Shown here: one piece after another, positions 33,627 to 43,580 of the stretch
Layout of the letters: every line of letters begins with the position of its first letter
Position numbering within the stretch: position 1 is the stretch's first letter
DNA from: SAR86 cluster bacterium SAR86B
Lineage (GTDB): Bacteria > Pseudomonadota > Gammaproteobacteria > Magnimaribacterales > D2472
DNA length: 64,000 nucleotides
Assembly: GCA_905182885.1 (NCBI GenBank)
Contig: CAJJCW010000003.1
Location: 1 to 64,000 of the forward strand
Direction of reading: 5' to 3'
Notes under the pieces: model-generated
Told to the model about the DNA's origin: nothing
The model's input: the letters and a program-made list of their open reading frames with translations, nothing else
Databases searched by the model: none
Position numbers and translations under genes: made by a program

Positions 33627-36503
33627 ATGGAAACACAACAAGAAATAACAAAAACATTAGAGGCGCAAACACAAACAGCAGCTAATGATATTGAGACTAC
33701 AGCACCAGGAAAACTAAGAGTCATAAAAAGAAATGGAAAAGTTGTTGCATTTGAAGAAGACAAAATTAAGGTAGCAATTACAAAAGCATTTCTAGCAAAT
33801 GAATCAGGTAATGCTGCGGCCAGCGAAAGAATACATAAAAAAGTTAATCAAATATCTGTTGGTGTACTTGAGGTATTTGAAAGAAGGATGCCATCTGGAG
33901 GAACTCTTCACATAGAAGAAATTCAAGATCAGGTAGAACTCCAATTAATGAGAGCGGAAGAGCTTGAGGTTGCAAGAAGCTACATTCTCTACAGAGCAGG
34001 AAGAACTCAAGAGAGAAAGAAAGAAGCACCAGCAATTGATATCTCAAACAGATTAGAAATAAATATTACAAAAAGTGATGGCACTTTAGCTCCTTTAGAT
34101 GTTAATAAGGTTGCATTGTTAATCAATGATGCTTGTGAAGGACTCGAAGAAGTATCAATGAATGAAGTCCTAGAAGAGGCCTTAAAAAATCTTTATGACG
34201 GAGTATCTTTAGCTGACATGCGAACAAGTCTTGTTATGTCAGCGAGAACAAAGGTTGAAAAAGAACCAAATTATTCATTCGTAACTGCCAGAATTTTAAT
34301 GGATCAAATTAGGTGTGAGGCACTAGGCTTCCTAGGCATTGCTGATGAAGCAAGTTATCACGATATGGAAAAATATTATCCAAAAGCCTTAAGCGCTTAT
34401 ATAGAGAAAGGTATAGAGCTCGATATATTAGACCCAATATTAAGAACATTTGATCTTAACAAACTTGGAGATGCTATAGATCATACAAGAGACAATCAAT
34501 TTACGTATCTCGGCCTCCAAACACTATACGACAGATACTTTATACATAGTGATGACGTAAGATATGAGCTGCCTCAAGTATTTTTTATGAGGGTTGCAAT
34601 GGGTCTTGCTGTTGAGGAAGATAACAGAGAAGAAAGAGCAATAGAGTTTTACAGACTGCTATCCAGCTTCGATTACATGAGCTCCACACCCACATTATTT
34701 AACTCAGGAACTAAGAGACCGCAACTATCGTCTTGCTACTTAACTACTATTCCTGATGATCTTGACGGAATATTTGGTGCAATGAAGGACAATGCACTTC
34801 TATCTAAATGGGCCGGTGGTTTGGGAAATGACTGGACCTCAGTAAGAGCTATGAATTCTTACATCAAAGGAACAAATGGAAAAAGCCAAGGCATTGTTCC
34901 CTTCTTAAAAGTTGCTAACGATACAGCCGTAGCAGTCAATCAAGGCGGAAAAAGAAAAGGTGCTATGTGTGCTTATTTAGAAACATGGCATTTAGATATT
35001 GAGGAATTCCTTGAGCTAAGAAAAAATACTGGTGATGAGAGAAGAAGAACTCATGATATGAATACAGCTAACTGGGTTCCAGACTTATTCATGAAAAGAG
35101 TTGAGCAGGATAAAAACTGGACTCTTTTTTCACCAGGAGAAACTCCAGAGCTTCATGATTTAGTTGGCAAGGCATTTGAAGAGAAATATGAAGAGTATGA
35201 AAGAAAGGCAGCTTCTGGAGAAATGGATCAATCTAAATCAATGCCAGCAAAAGAGCTTTGGAGAAAAATGCTTACCATGTTGTTTGAAACAGGACATCCA
35301 TGGATTACATTTAAGGATGCTTGTAACTTAAGATCTCCGCAACAGCATGCCGGTGTAATTCACTCATCAAATCTATGTACAGAAATTACTTTAAATACTA
35401 GTGCAGAAGAAATAGCTGTATGTAATCTTGGTTCTGTTAACTTAGCAAATCATATGAAAGATGGTGTTCTTAATGAAGAAAAAGTAAAACAAACCGTCTC
35501 GACAGCAATCAGAATGTTAGATAACGTAATTAATATTAATTACTACTCAGTCGAAACTGCAAGAAACTCTAACCTCAAACACAGGCCTATTGGGCTTGGG
35601 ATGATGGGGTTTCAGGATGCTTTATACGTACAAAATATTGCTTACTGTAGCAATGATGCTGTTGAATTTGCAGACAAAAGCATGGAATTAATAAGCTACC
35701 ATGCGATCCATGCATCAACAGAGCTTGCTAAAGAAAGAGGAAGTTATGAGACATTTGAAGGATCCTTGTGGAGCAAAGGCATTTTACCAAAAGATTCAAT
35801 TGAAATACTTGCAGAGAATAGAGGTAATGAGTATTTGAATGTTGATAGATCTGAAACTCTTGACTGGGACACCCTAAGGAAGAAAGTTCTTTCTGATGGA
35901 ATGAGAAATTCAAATGTAATGGCTATAGCTCCTACAGCAACAATATCAAATATAACAGGAGTAACTCAGTCAGTAGAGCCAACATATCAAAATCTATATG
36001 TGAAATCCAACCTTTCTGGAGAATTTACAATAGTTAATCCACATCTAGTCCGTAAGCTGAAAGAATTAGACTTATGGGATGATGTAATGATCAATGATTT
36101 AAAATACTTTGAGGGCAGTCTTGCTAAGATATCAAGGATTCCTGACGATATTAAAACAATTTACTCAACAGCATTTGAAGTTGAGCCAAGATATATTGTT
36201 GAAGCAGCTAGTAGAAGACAAAAATGGATTGACCAAGGGCAATCATTGAATCTTTATATTGGAAATGCTGATGGTAAAAAACTTGATATTACATATAGGA
36301 TGGCTTGGTATTCAGGCTTAAAAACAACTTATTACCTTAGATCAATTGGTGCCACTTCTACAGAGAAGTCAACAGTTCAGCAAGGTAAACTTAACGCGGT
36401 TAGCTCAGCTCAAGCAGAAACAGCACCGCAAGAACTCGGAGCTGCAGCGCCAGTTCCAACCGCAGCTTCCATGGAAGAACCAGATTGCGAAGCATGTCAG
36501 TAA
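33627..36503 (+). CDS. nrdA: Class Ia ribonucleotide reductase, alpha subunit
   Basis: Reduces ribonucleoside diphosphates to deoxyribonucleotides; 958 residues. Two N-terminal ATP-cone domains are seen (about 30-120 starting RVIKRNGKVVAFEEDKI, and about 145-235 starting LEINITKSDGTLAPLDVNK), as in long NrdA of Pseudomonas type. The catalytic barrel has the redox cysteine in QLSSCYLTT (about 370), the thiyl cysteine in SSNLCTEITL (about 584) and the partner cysteine in AVCNLGSVNLA (about 599). The C-terminal tail ends CEACQ, the shuttle cysteine pair. The leader carries NrdR-like and DnaA boxes. nrdB follows after 13 bases. Confidence 0.97.
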   Translation: METQQEITKTLEAQTQTAANDIETTAPGKLRVIKRNGKVVAFEEDKIKVAITKAFLANESGNAAASERIHKKVNQISVGVLEVFERRMPSGGTLHIEEIQDQVELQLMRAEELEVARSYILYRAGRTQERKKEAPAIDISNRLEINITKSDGTLAPLDVNKVALLINDACEGLEEVSMNEVLEEALKNLYDGVSLADMRTSLVMSARTKVEKEPNYSFVTARILMDQIRCEALGFLGIADEASYHDMEKYYPKALSAYIEKGIELDILDPILRTFDLNKLGDAIDHTRDNQFTYLGLQTLYDRYFIHSDDVRYELPQVFFMRVAMGLAVEEDNREERAIEFYRLLSSFDYMSSTPTLFNSGTKRPQLSSCYLTTIPDDLDGIFGAMKDNALLSKWAGGLGNDWTSVRAMNSYIKGTNGKSQGIVPFLKVANDTAVAVNQGGKRKGAMCAYLETWHLDIEEFLELRKNTGDERRRTHDMNTANWVPDLFMKRVEQDKNWTLFSPGETPELHDLVGKAFEEKYEEYERKAASGEMDQSKSMPAKELWRKMLTMLFETGHPWITFKDACNLRSPQQHAGVIHSSNLCTEITLNTSAEEIAVCNLGSVNLANHMKDGVLNEEKVKQTVSTAIRMLDNVININYYSVETARNSNLKHRPIGLGMMGFQDALYVQNIAYCSNDAVEFADKSMELISYHAIHASTELAKERGSYETFEGSLWSKGILPKDSIEILAENRGNEYLNVDRSETLDWDTLRKKVLSDGMRNSNVMAIAPTATISNITGVTQSVEPTYQNLYVKSNLSGEFTIVNPHLVRKLKELDLWDDVMINDLKYFEGSLAKISRIPDDIKTIYSTAFEVEPRYIVEAASRRQKWIDQGQSLNLYIGNADGKKLDITYRMAWYSGLKTTYYLRSIGATSTEKSTVQQGKLNAVSSAQAETAPQELGAAAPVPTAASMEEPDCEACQ

Positions 36504-36516
36504 CTAAAGGAGAATT

Positions 36517-37773
36517 ATGATGTTGAATTGGGATGATTATGGAAAAGAAGAAAACACAATAACTGCGGTAAGCAACCCCGAACCAGTTAAAGTACCTGAG
36601 ATAAAAGTAGAAGTAGAAGTGCCTGTCATGACAGACATTGAAGCTCCTGCCAGGCAAGCAAAACCAATTGAGGAAGGCTCTAGAGCAAAAATAGCAAGAG
36701 AGGCTATAAAAAACCTTGATGAAACAGCAGGTAATGAAGAGCTTGATGGAGGAATGGGAAGAGTTCAGGTAGATGAAAAAATGATGATCAATTGTAAGGC
36801 TGATTTAAACCAGCTTGTTCCAATGAAATATGACTGGGCATGGCAAAAATATCTTGATGGCAGTGCTAACCATTGGATGCCGCAAGAAGTGAATATGACT
36901 AGTGATATTGTTTTGTGGAAATCGGAAGATGGATTAACAGAAGATGAAAGAACAATTGTTAAAAGAAATCTTGGCTTCTTTTCAACAGCTGATTCTCTTG
37001 TAGCAAATAATCTAGTCTTGGCGCTGTACAGACTAATTACAAATCCAGAGTGCAGACAGTACATTCTAAGACAAAGTCTCGAAGAGGCAATTCATACCCA
37101 TGCATACCAATACTGCATAGAATCACTAGGAATGGATGAGGGAGAAATCTTTAATATGTATAGAGAGATTCCATGTGTAGCAAGAAAAGCATCATGGGGA
37201 CTTAAGTACACTCAAGAGATATCAGATCCTGACTTTAAGACTGGAACAGTAGAGACAGATAAGCAATTGCTTAAAAATCTTATCGCTTTTTATTGTGTAC
37301 TAGAGGGGATATTTTTCTACTGTGGGTTTACTCAAATCCTTTCAATGGGAAGAAGAAATAAAATGACAGGAACATCAGAGCAGTTTCAGTACATTCTTAG
37401 AGATGAATCAATGCATGTGAACTTTGGTATTGATGTTATTAACCAAATTAAGATTGAAAATCCTCATCTTTGGGACGAAGAAATGAAAAATGAAGCAGCT
37501 CAAATGATCCTAGAAGGGACTGAGTTAGAAATTATGTATGCAAGAGACACTATGCCAAGAGGCGTACTAGGAATGAATGCGGCAATGATGGAAGAATATC
37601 TTAAATTTATAGCAAATCGAAGGCTTACTCAGATTGGTTTAGATGAAGAGTTCAAAGGTGTAACAAACCCTTTTCCTTGGATGTCAGAAATTATCGATCT
37701 AAGAAAAGAAAAGAATTTCTTTGAAACAAGAGTCACCGAATATCAAGTTGGTGGAGCCCTTAACTGGGAATAG
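36517..37773 (+). CDS. nrdB: Class Ia ribonucleotide reductase, beta subunit
   Basis: Supplies the tyrosyl radical from a di-iron centre; 418 residues. Metal ligands and radical Tyr are kept: [10 protein letters not shown] (Asp), [14 protein letters not shown] (Glu, His, then Tyr), EGIFFYCGF (Glu) and [12 protein letters not shown] (Glu, His). The C-terminal peptide that docks on NrdA is GGALNWE. An N-terminal extension of about 70 residues ([18 protein letters not shown], then IEAPARQ) is low-complexity and absent from E. coli NrdB. Two ATG codons stand in tandem; AAAGGAG is better spaced for the second (36520). Confidence 0.96.
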   Translation: MMLNWDDYGKEENTITAVSNPEPVKVPEIKVEVEVPVMTDIEAPARQAKPIEEGSRAKIAREAIKNLDETAGNEELDGGMGRVQVDEKMMINCKADLNQLVPMKYDWAWQKYLDGSANHWMPQEVNMTSDIVLWKSEDGLTEDERTIVKRNLGFFSTADSLVANNLVLALYRLITNPECRQYILRQSLEEAIHTHAYQYCIESLGMDEGEIFNMYREIPCVARKASWGLKYTQEISDPDFKTGTVETDKQLLKNLIAFYCVLEGIFFYCGFTQILSMGRRNKMTGTSEQFQYILRDESMHVNFGIDVINQIKIENPHLWDEEMKNEAAQMILEGTELEIMYARDTMPRGVLGMNAAMMEEYLKFIANRRLTQIGLDEEFKGVTNPFPWMSEIIDLRKEKNFFETRVTEYQVGGALNWE

Positions 37774-38411
37774 TGAATCCTACTAAGAAAAAGCCTCTTT
37801 TAAGGGGCTATTTTCATGAATGGATGTTCTTTATTTCCATTGGTGCATGCATTCCACTAATTAGCAAAAGCACAAACCCCAATGAACTCATAGCTACTAT
37901 TGTTTATTCAATGGGTATATTTATGATGTTTGGATTCAGCGCTCTGTATCACAGAATTAACTGGAGACCAAAAGTCTTAAAGGTTATGAGAAGACTGGAT
38001 CACTCATCAATTTTTATAATGATAGCTGGTAGTTTTACTCCGATATGTCTTCTTGTTTTACCTGATAAGCTTGGGCTCCAACTACTTCTAATTATATGGA
38101 TAATTGCGGGTATAGGAATAATTCAAACAGTTTTGTTTACCAACACACCGCGCATGGTTAGAGCTGGAATATATCTTATCGCAGGATACATGGCTATTCC
38201 GTATCTATCAGTTCTATCTTCAGTGATGGGTTTTACGAACTATGCATTAACCGTAGCAGGAGGAACTATTTATTCAGTTGGCGCTATTGGTTATGGATTA
38301 AAGTTTCCAGACTTTAGTCCTAAGTATTTTGGTTATCATGAGTTTTTTCATATATTGGTTTCTGTGGCAGCAATCCTGCACTTCATAGTTATATATTCCA
38401 TAGTTGGCTAA
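37773..38411 (+). CDS. Hemolysin III / PAQR-family membrane protein
   Basis: Seven-helix integral membrane protein of 212 residues related to YqfA and the HlyIII family; biochemical role uncertain, with hydrolase activity proposed for the superfamily. Motifs: SALYHRINW near residue 55 with the conserved Ser and His, MRRLDHSSIFIMIAGSFTP in the middle, and GYHEFFHILVSVAAILHF at the end, giving the putative metal-binding His set. Start GTG 37773 overlaps the last base of the nrdB stop. Confidence 0.87.
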   Translation: MNPTKKKPLLRGYFHEWMFFISIGACIPLISKSTNPNELIATIVYSMGIFMMFGFSALYHRINWRPKVLKVMRRLDHSSIFIMIAGSFTPICLLVLPDKLGLQLLLIIWIIAGIGIIQTVLFTNTPRMVRAGIYLIAGYMAIPYLSVLSSVMGFTNYALTVAGGTIYSVGAIGYGLKFPDFSPKYFGYHEFFHILVSVAAILHFIVIYSIVG

Positions 38412-38420
38412 GGAAAGTAT

Positions 38421-39032
38421 ATGAAATTGTATTCCGCAAAACTTGCCTTAAGCCCATGGAAGGTTCTCATATTTATTGCTGAGAAAGGCATTAAAAATAT
38501 TGAAATTATTAATCTTGATCTTGCTAATAAAGAACACAAAACAGATGAATATAAAGCAATAGCTCCAAACTCAAGAGTTCCTTCTTTGGTGCTTGATGAT
38601 GGAACGACTATCCTTGAAACTAGTGCAATATGTAGATACCTAGAATGTCTCTATCCCGAACCAAATCTATTTGGAGAGAGTCCTATGGAAATAGCAACTA
38701 TAGAGATGTGGTATGCACTATCATCTCATGAGCTAATGCTACCTCTTGCTCATGGTTTTAGACATACTCATCCTGGAATGAAAGAACTAGAAAATCAGAA
38801 TAAAGAATTTGGGTTAGCTCAAAGAGAGGTTGCTAGAAAATCTCTAAAATACTTTGATAGGGTTATTTCAGACAGAGAGTTTATAGCTGGTGAAAGATTT
38901 ACCTATGCCGACATTCAAGTCGCCTCGGTCCTTATGTATTTGGTAAAGCTTAATAAGATTGAGCTTTCTGAGTATGAAAATCTGAGCGAATATATCACTC
39001 AGATTTCACGACGCCCTAGCTTTTCTATTTAA
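38421..39032 (+). CDS. Glutathione S-transferase family protein
   Basis: Soluble protein of 203 residues. The N-terminal thioredoxin-like domain has MKLYSAKLALSPWKVLIFIA, with the Ser-Pro position of GSTs, the cis-Pro motif NSRVPSLVLDDGT and the glutathione-binding ETSAICRYLECLYP. The helical C-terminal domain has AGERFTYADIQVASVL with the N-capping box and hydrophobic staple. Substrate unknown; SspA-like proteins are an alternative. RBS AAGGAA precedes ATG 38421. Its stop abuts the convergent SDR gene. Confidence 0.87.
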   Translation: MKLYSAKLALSPWKVLIFIAEKGIKNIEIINLDLANKEHKTDEYKAIAPNSRVPSLVLDDGTTILETSAICRYLECLYPEPNLFGESPMEIATIEMWYALSSHELMLPLAHGFRHTHPGMKELENQNKEFGLAQREVARKSLKYFDRVISDREFIAGERFTYADIQVASVLMYLVKLNKIELSEYENLSEYITQISRRPSFSI

Positions 39033-39935
39033 TTATTCTTTGTTAATTAATTCAAATATTTTTAATGTCTGCTCTCCGCCATTTTGTAGCGCTCTTGCAT
39101 CTGTCATATCTGAAATGCCATCCCAGTTTGCAGCAATATTTTCTGCGGTCATATCTTCTCCCGTGCCAAGAGAAACACCCATAGTTTCGTGAATAAATAT
39201 TCTTGAAAAAACACCTGCCCCTGCTGAAATAATAGCTCCGTTTGGAGCTTGATCACTTGATAAATATATAACTGCTGGAGTTACGTATTCAGGCTGCATA
39301 TTTTTTCCAAAGTCCTCTGGAATCAAACCTTCTGTCATTCTTGTATAAGCAACAGGGGTTATTGAGTTTGAGAAGACGTTATATTTCTGGCCTTCAATTT
39401 TTAGAGTATTCATCAAGCCAACCATAGCCATTTTAGCTGCTCCATAATTACTTTGTCCAAAATTACCGAAAACACCACTTGATGAGCTTGTAAAAACAAT
39501 CCTTCCGTAGCCCTGCTCTCGCATGATTGGATAAATAGTATGAGTACAGTTTAAAGTTCCTTGAAAATGAACATCCATAACTAAGTTAAAATCTTCTAAA
39601 GTTACATTATGAAAACTTTTATCTCTAAGAATTCCAGCATTGTTAACTAAAATATCTATTCTTCCCCACTTGTCCATAACCTCTTTGACCATATTTTGGA
39701 TAGCAGGCAAATCAGTAACACTAGCACCATTAGCCATTGCCTCTCCGCCCTCTGATTTAATTTGAGCAACTACAGCCTCTGCAGCATCACTAGTCCCACT
39801 TCCATCAACACTTCCACCCAAGTCATTTACAACTACTTTGGCTCCTTTTCTTGCAAGCTCTAATGCATGTTGTTTTCCAATTCCGCCGCCTGCACCCGTA
39901 ACGATTGCAACCTGATTATCAAATCTAATACTCAT
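39033..39935 (-). CDS. SDR-family dehydrogenase, (3R)-hydroxyacyl-CoA dehydrogenase-like
   Basis: NAD(P)-dependent short-chain dehydrogenase of 300 residues. Cofactor motif TGAGGGIGKQHALELARKG, then VVVNDLGGSVDGSG, characteristic of the dehydrogenase part of peroxisomal multifunctional enzyme type 2 (HSD17B4/FOX2). NNAGIL and the catalytic Ser-Tyr-Lys in VFTSSSSGVFGNFGQ and SNYGAAKMA are intact. A role in beta-oxidation is likely and would fit the acyl-CoA dehydrogenase at 15550-16797. Strong AGGAG precedes ATG 39935. Confidence 0.9.
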   Translation of the reverse strand: MSIRFDNQVAIVTGAGGGIGKQHALELARKGAKVVVNDLGGSVDGSGTSDAAEAVVAQIKSEGGEAMANGASVTDLPAIQNMVKEVMDKWGRIDILVNNAGILRDKSFHNVTLEDFNLVMDVHFQGTLNCTHTIYPIMREQGYGRIVFTSSSSGVFGNFGQSNYGAAKMAMVGLMNTLKIEGQKYNVFSNSITPVAYTRMTEGLIPEDFGKNMQPEYVTPAVIYLSSDQAPNGAIISAGAGVFSRIFIHETMGVSLGTGEDMTAENIAANWDGISDMTDARALQNGGEQTLKIFELINKE

Positions 39936-40015
39936 TTAATTTCTCCTTTTTTGTTGGAACTAATACTTTGCTTTAAAATAGATTTTTATTTTAATCAAAA
40001 ACTATAACTATTACC

Positions 40016-40603
40016 ATGTTAAAAGAGCCCCTAGACGAATATCCAGATCTTGATATTGATATTTATCAACTAAATAATAATGAAGAAAAAATAACGACAT
40101 GGCTTGAAAGATGCTTATTAGAAATAGAGTGGGTTTCAGGATTAATTAAAATTTTTGGTAAAGAACATAAGATTCCAAGGCTCCAGTCTTGGTATGCAGA
40201 TAAAAATATTAATTATGCATATTCTGGGAAAAATTTAGCAAGAAACGATTGGAATGAGATACTAAATGAAATTAAAAAAGATATTGAGTCAAAGACCTCT
40301 GTTAAATTTAATTCAGTATTAGCAAATTTATATAGAAATGGAGATGACTCTATGGGCATGCACGCTGATGATGAAAAAGAACTGGGGCCTAAACCTGTAA
40401 TTGCTTCACTGTCTCTTGGGGAAGAAAGAAATATTTTCTTTAAGCATAAGTATAAGAATATTAGCTTTTCCGTACCTCAAGAAAGTGGCAAATTAATTGT
40501 AATGAAGGGTAATACTCAAGAATTTTGGAAGCACGGTATAAAAAAGACAAAAAAAATTAAAAACCCAAGAATTAATCTTACTTTTAGGAATATAATCAGT
40601 TAA
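40016..40603 (+). CDS. AlkB-family 2-oxoglutarate/Fe(II) dioxygenase
   Basis: Oxidative demethylase of alkylated DNA or RNA bases, 195 residues, like ALKBH2/3-type bacterial homologues. Iron ligands: His 116 and Asp 118 in MGMHADDEKE and His 173 in FWKHGI. The 2-oxoglutarate-binding arginines are in NPRINLTFR (185 and 191). Substrate loops PRLQSWYADKN and LANLYRNGDDSMG are conserved. No strong ribosome site is seen before ATG 40016; mdh follows after 26 bases. Confidence 0.9.
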   Translation: MLKEPLDEYPDLDIDIYQLNNNEEKITTWLERCLLEIEWVSGLIKIFGKEHKIPRLQSWYADKNINYAYSGKNLARNDWNEILNEIKKDIESKTSVKFNSVLANLYRNGDDSMGMHADDEKELGPKPVIASLSLGEERNIFFKHKYKNISFSVPQESGKLIVMKGNTQEFWKHGIKKTKKIKNPRINLTFRNIIS

Positions 40604-40629
40604 TTGTAAACATAACTTTAAGGATAAAA

Positions 40630-41628
40630 ATGAGTTCAAGAGTCAAAGTAGTAGTTACTGGTGCAGCTGGTCAAATAGCATATTCGCTAATACCAAGACT
40701 GGTTGATGGCAAAACATTTGGAAATAAAATTGTAGATTTATGTCTAGTTGAGATACCTCAAGTGGTAAGTAAATTAGAAGGCCTGGTTATGGAGCTTGAG
40801 GATTCATATTTTCCTCATATGGGGGAAGTAACTTATACAGATAATTTTGATGAAGCCTCGCATGATGCAGATTGGTTTTTACTTGTGGGAAGTATTCCTA
40901 GAGGAATTGTTTACGAAGGTAAGAAGATTGAAGAGAGATCTGATCTTCTTAAAATCAATGGTGGTATTTTTGTTAATCAAGGTAAGGCTATTGGCGAGAA
41001 TGGTAAAGATAATGCAAAAATTTTAGTAGTAGGTAATCCTGCAAACACCAATGCATTGATTGGAAAAAATGCTGCAGGAAAAGATTCACAGTTATGGATG
41101 GCAATGACCATGCTAGATGCAAGTAGAGCTAAGTCAGTAATAAGTAAGAAAACAAATACTAATGTTAGTAAAGTTAAGAATATGATTATTTGGGGCAATC
41201 ATAGTCCTACTATGTATCCTGATGTTGAGAATGCAGTGATAAATGGAAAATCAGGTACTGAAGCAATCAATGATATGACCTGGGTAGAAAATGCATTCCT
41301 TCCAACTGTTCAGCAAAGAGGAAAGTCTGTTATTGATGCTCGTGGGGCATCATCTGCAACATCTGCAGCAAAAGCAGCTTTAGATACTATTATTGCCTGT
41401 GAGAACACTACAGAAGCCGGTGACTGCTTTAGTGCAGCCATTGCAAGTGATGGATCATATGGAGTTCCTGAAGGGCTTATATGTGGCTACCCATTAATGA
41501 CATTAGAAGATGGAAGTGTGGAAATTAAACGAGATATCAGTCTTTCTGATTTTGCAAAAGAGAGATTTCAACTTTCAATTGATGAGCTGTCTTCAGAAAG
41601 AGAAGCTGTAAAGCATTTAATGAAATAA
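40630..41628 (+). CDS. mdh: Malate dehydrogenase
   Basis: NAD-dependent TCA-cycle enzyme of 332 residues, of the cytosolic-like group found in many proteobacteria. NAD site VTGAAGQIAYSLIPRL, VGSIPRGIVYEGKKIEERSD (mobile loop with substrate arginines), VVGNPANTNALI and the catalytic His in IIWGNHSPTMYPD. C-terminal EGLICGYPLM is typical. AAGGAT lies eight bases before ATG 40630. Shares one base with the following gene. Confidence 0.95.
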   Translation: MSSRVKVVVTGAAGQIAYSLIPRLVDGKTFGNKIVDLCLVEIPQVVSKLEGLVMELEDSYFPHMGEVTYTDNFDEASHDADWFLLVGSIPRGIVYEGKKIEERSDLLKINGGIFVNQGKAIGENGKDNAKILVVGNPANTNALIGKNAAGKDSQLWMAMTMLDASRAKSVISKKTNTNVSKVKNMIIWGNHSPTMYPDVENAVINGKSGTEAINDMTWVENAFLPTVQQRGKSVIDARGASSATSAAKAALDTIIACENTTEAGDCFSAAIASDGSYGVPEGLICGYPLMTLEDGSVEIKRDISLSDFAKERFQLSIDELSSEREAVKHLMK

Positions 41629-42086
41629 TGCAGAAGGATAAAATTCAAAATAATTTTTTGTTGGATATCCTTAAAAATGAAAACTGTTTGAGTGCTCAGT
41701 TTGTAACATCAAAAGATGTTTCAAAATTGATAAAAAAAATAGAAAAAGCTGGGCTCAATAGCATCAATATTGCGCCTAATATCAAAGAAATGGTTGAATG
41801 CACTGATGATATCTTTATCGTGCTTGAAGACGTGCCTTTGTCTGAAAGTGATGTTGGAACTATCAAGAACCTCTTAAGTCAAAAAATTATAATCTTTACA
41901 CCATTTGATGATAGTAAGAATGTTGAAGGCTCAATGACCAGACTTGGTTTTGTGCTTGAAATAAACGATTCAAAAAATGATCTTAAATGCTTTTCATACA
42001 ACCTTAAGACCTACAATAATAAAAGGTCCTGGAATAATGCAGAAGGATGGGCTAACCCCGAGAATTTTGACAAGTTTAGGTGGTAA
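41628..42086 (+). CDS. Conserved-looking hypothetical protein, 152 residues (possibly DUF6231)
   Basis: Unrecognised cytosolic protein. Its ATG shares the final A of the mdh stop (TAATG), so it is translationally coupled to mdh. The middle holds alternating strands and helices (DDIFIVLEDVPLSESD, KIIIFTPFDDSKN), and the last residues are YNLKTYNNKRSW and AEGWANPENFDKFRW, with an aromatic- and Asn-rich pattern that looks conserved. It may belong to DUF6231; I am not certain. Convergent with lysS, with three bases between stops. Confidence 0.65.
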   Translation: MQKDKIQNNFLLDILKNENCLSAQFVTSKDVSKLIKKIEKAGLNSINIAPNIKEMVECTDDIFIVLEDVPLSESDVGTIKNLLSQKIIIFTPFDDSKNVEGSMTRLGFVLEINDSKNDLKCFSYNLKTYNNKRSWNNAEGWANPENFDKFRW

Positions 42087-42089
42087 ATT

Positions 42090-43580
42090 CTAAGATTTAA
42101 GTTGTGGGAACAAAATAACATCTCTAATTGATGTTTGATTTGTAATCATCATAACTAGCCTGTCCATTCCGATACCAACGCCAACTGCAGGGGGCATTCC
42201 ATGCTCAAGCGCAGTAACGTAATCCTCATCAAAAGCCATAGCTTCATTATCGCCAGCATCTTTAGCTTTAACTTGCTCTTTAAATCTCTCTGCCTGATCG
42301 TCTGGATCATTTAACTCACAGAACCCATTGGCAATCTCTTTACCACCAATGAAAAGTTCAAACCTATCGGCTATATCTGGATTCTCATTATTTCTTCTTG
42401 ATAAGGGGGAAACTTCAACTGGATAGCCAGTGATAAAGGTCGGCTGCACAAGGTTTTCTTCAACTGTTTTTTCAAAAATTTCTAAAAGAATCTTTCCTGC
42501 TCCATAATTCTCATCAACTTTAATGCCGATAGAACCTGCATATTTTTCTAGCTTGTCTCTATCTTCTATATCAGATACTGCAAGATCCTTGTTAGCTGAT
42601 AGAACAGAGTCAGTTAATGATATTCGCTCGAACTTAGATAAATCAATCTCATCATCGCCCCAAGTTGCAGTTAGAGTTCCATTGATTGTCTCAGCTGCTT
42701 TTTGAATCATGCTTTCAGTAAACGATATTGTTCTCTCAAGAGATGAATATGCCTCATAATATTCAAGCATAGTAAATTCAGGATTATGTCTGGTAGAAAG
42801 TCCTTCATTTCTGAAGCTTCTATTGATTTCAAATACCCTCTCAAAGCCACCAACTAATAATCTTTTTAAATATAATTCTGGAGCAATCCTAAGAAATAAA
42901 TCTCTATCCAAAGCATTGTGCTTAGTAATAAAAGGTCTTGCTACTGCACCACCTGGAATAGGATGCATCATAGGCGTCTCAACCTCTATAAAATCTCTTT
43001 CCTTCAATGAACTTCTTACAGATTCAACAATTTTTGTCCTATCTATAAAAACTTTCTTAGAATCCTCGTTACTCATCAAATCTAGATATCTTTGTCTGTA
43101 TCTTATTTCAATATCAGATAAACCTTTGAATTTATCAGGCATCGGTCTTATAGATTTAGTTATTAGTACGACATCATTAGCCTCTATGGTGAGCTCTTCT
43201 GTCCTAGTCCTAAATAGCTTACCTCTAACTCCGGCAATGTCTCCTAAATCCCAAGTTTTAAAATCCTCATAGAGATCAACATCTACAGTATTTTTGCTTA
43301 CGTATATTTGAATATCTCCGCTTGAGTCTCTTATGGTAAAAAAACTAGCATTACCCATAACTCTTTTTAGAACAATTCTTCCAGCTACAGAAATACCTTC
43401 TATATTTTTTTCTTCAAGTTGTTCCTTTGAAAAGGATTCATTTTCGGAGTGGATATCTGAAGCGTAATGCTCCTTATAGAAATCATTTACATAAGCTATC
43501 TTTTTACTCCTAAGAGCCTCTAGCTTCTTTCTTCTTTCTTCGATAATACCCTCTTCACCACCAATATTTTCTTCTGACAT
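42090..43580 (-). CDS. lysS: Lysyl-tRNA synthetase (class II)
   Basis: Charges tRNA-Lys; 496 residues. N-terminal OB-fold anticodon domain (ISVAGRIVLKRVMGNASFFT), class II motif 2 FRNEGLSTRHNPEFTMLE, and motif 3 GVGIGMDRLVM at the C terminus; KEIANGFCELNDPDDQAERF is diagnostic for LysS. The ATG follows directly on the prfB stop (TAGATG), as in the common prfB-lysS operon. Last gene of the 11-gene leftward run. Confidence 0.97.
   Translation of the reverse strand: MSEENIGGEEGIIEERRKKLEALRSKKIAYVNDFYKEHYASDIHSENESFSKEQLEEKNIEGISVAGRIVLKRVMGNASFFTIRDSSGDIQIYVSKNTVDVDLYEDFKTWDLGDIAGVRGKLFRTRTEELTIEANDVVLITKSIRPMPDKFKGLSDIEIRYRQRYLDLMSNEDSKKVFIDRTKIVESVRSSLKERDFIEVETPMMHPIPGGAVARPFITKHNALDRDLFLRIAPELYLKRLLVGGFERVFEINRSFRNEGLSTRHNPEFTMLEYYEAYSSLERTISFTESMIQKAAETINGTLTATWGDDEIDLSKFERISLTDSVLSANKDLAVSDIEDRDKLEKYAGSIGIKVDENYGAGKILLEIFEKTVEENLVQPTFITGYPVEVSPLSRRNNENPDIADRFELFIGGKEIANGFCELNDPDDQAERFKEQVKAKDAGDNEAMAFDEDYVTALEHGMPPAVGVGIGMDRLVMMITNQTSIRDVILFPQLKS

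Noticed and set aside
42823-43272. 149-codon plus-strand frame opposite lysS
   Set aside because: Antisense shadow with no start signals.
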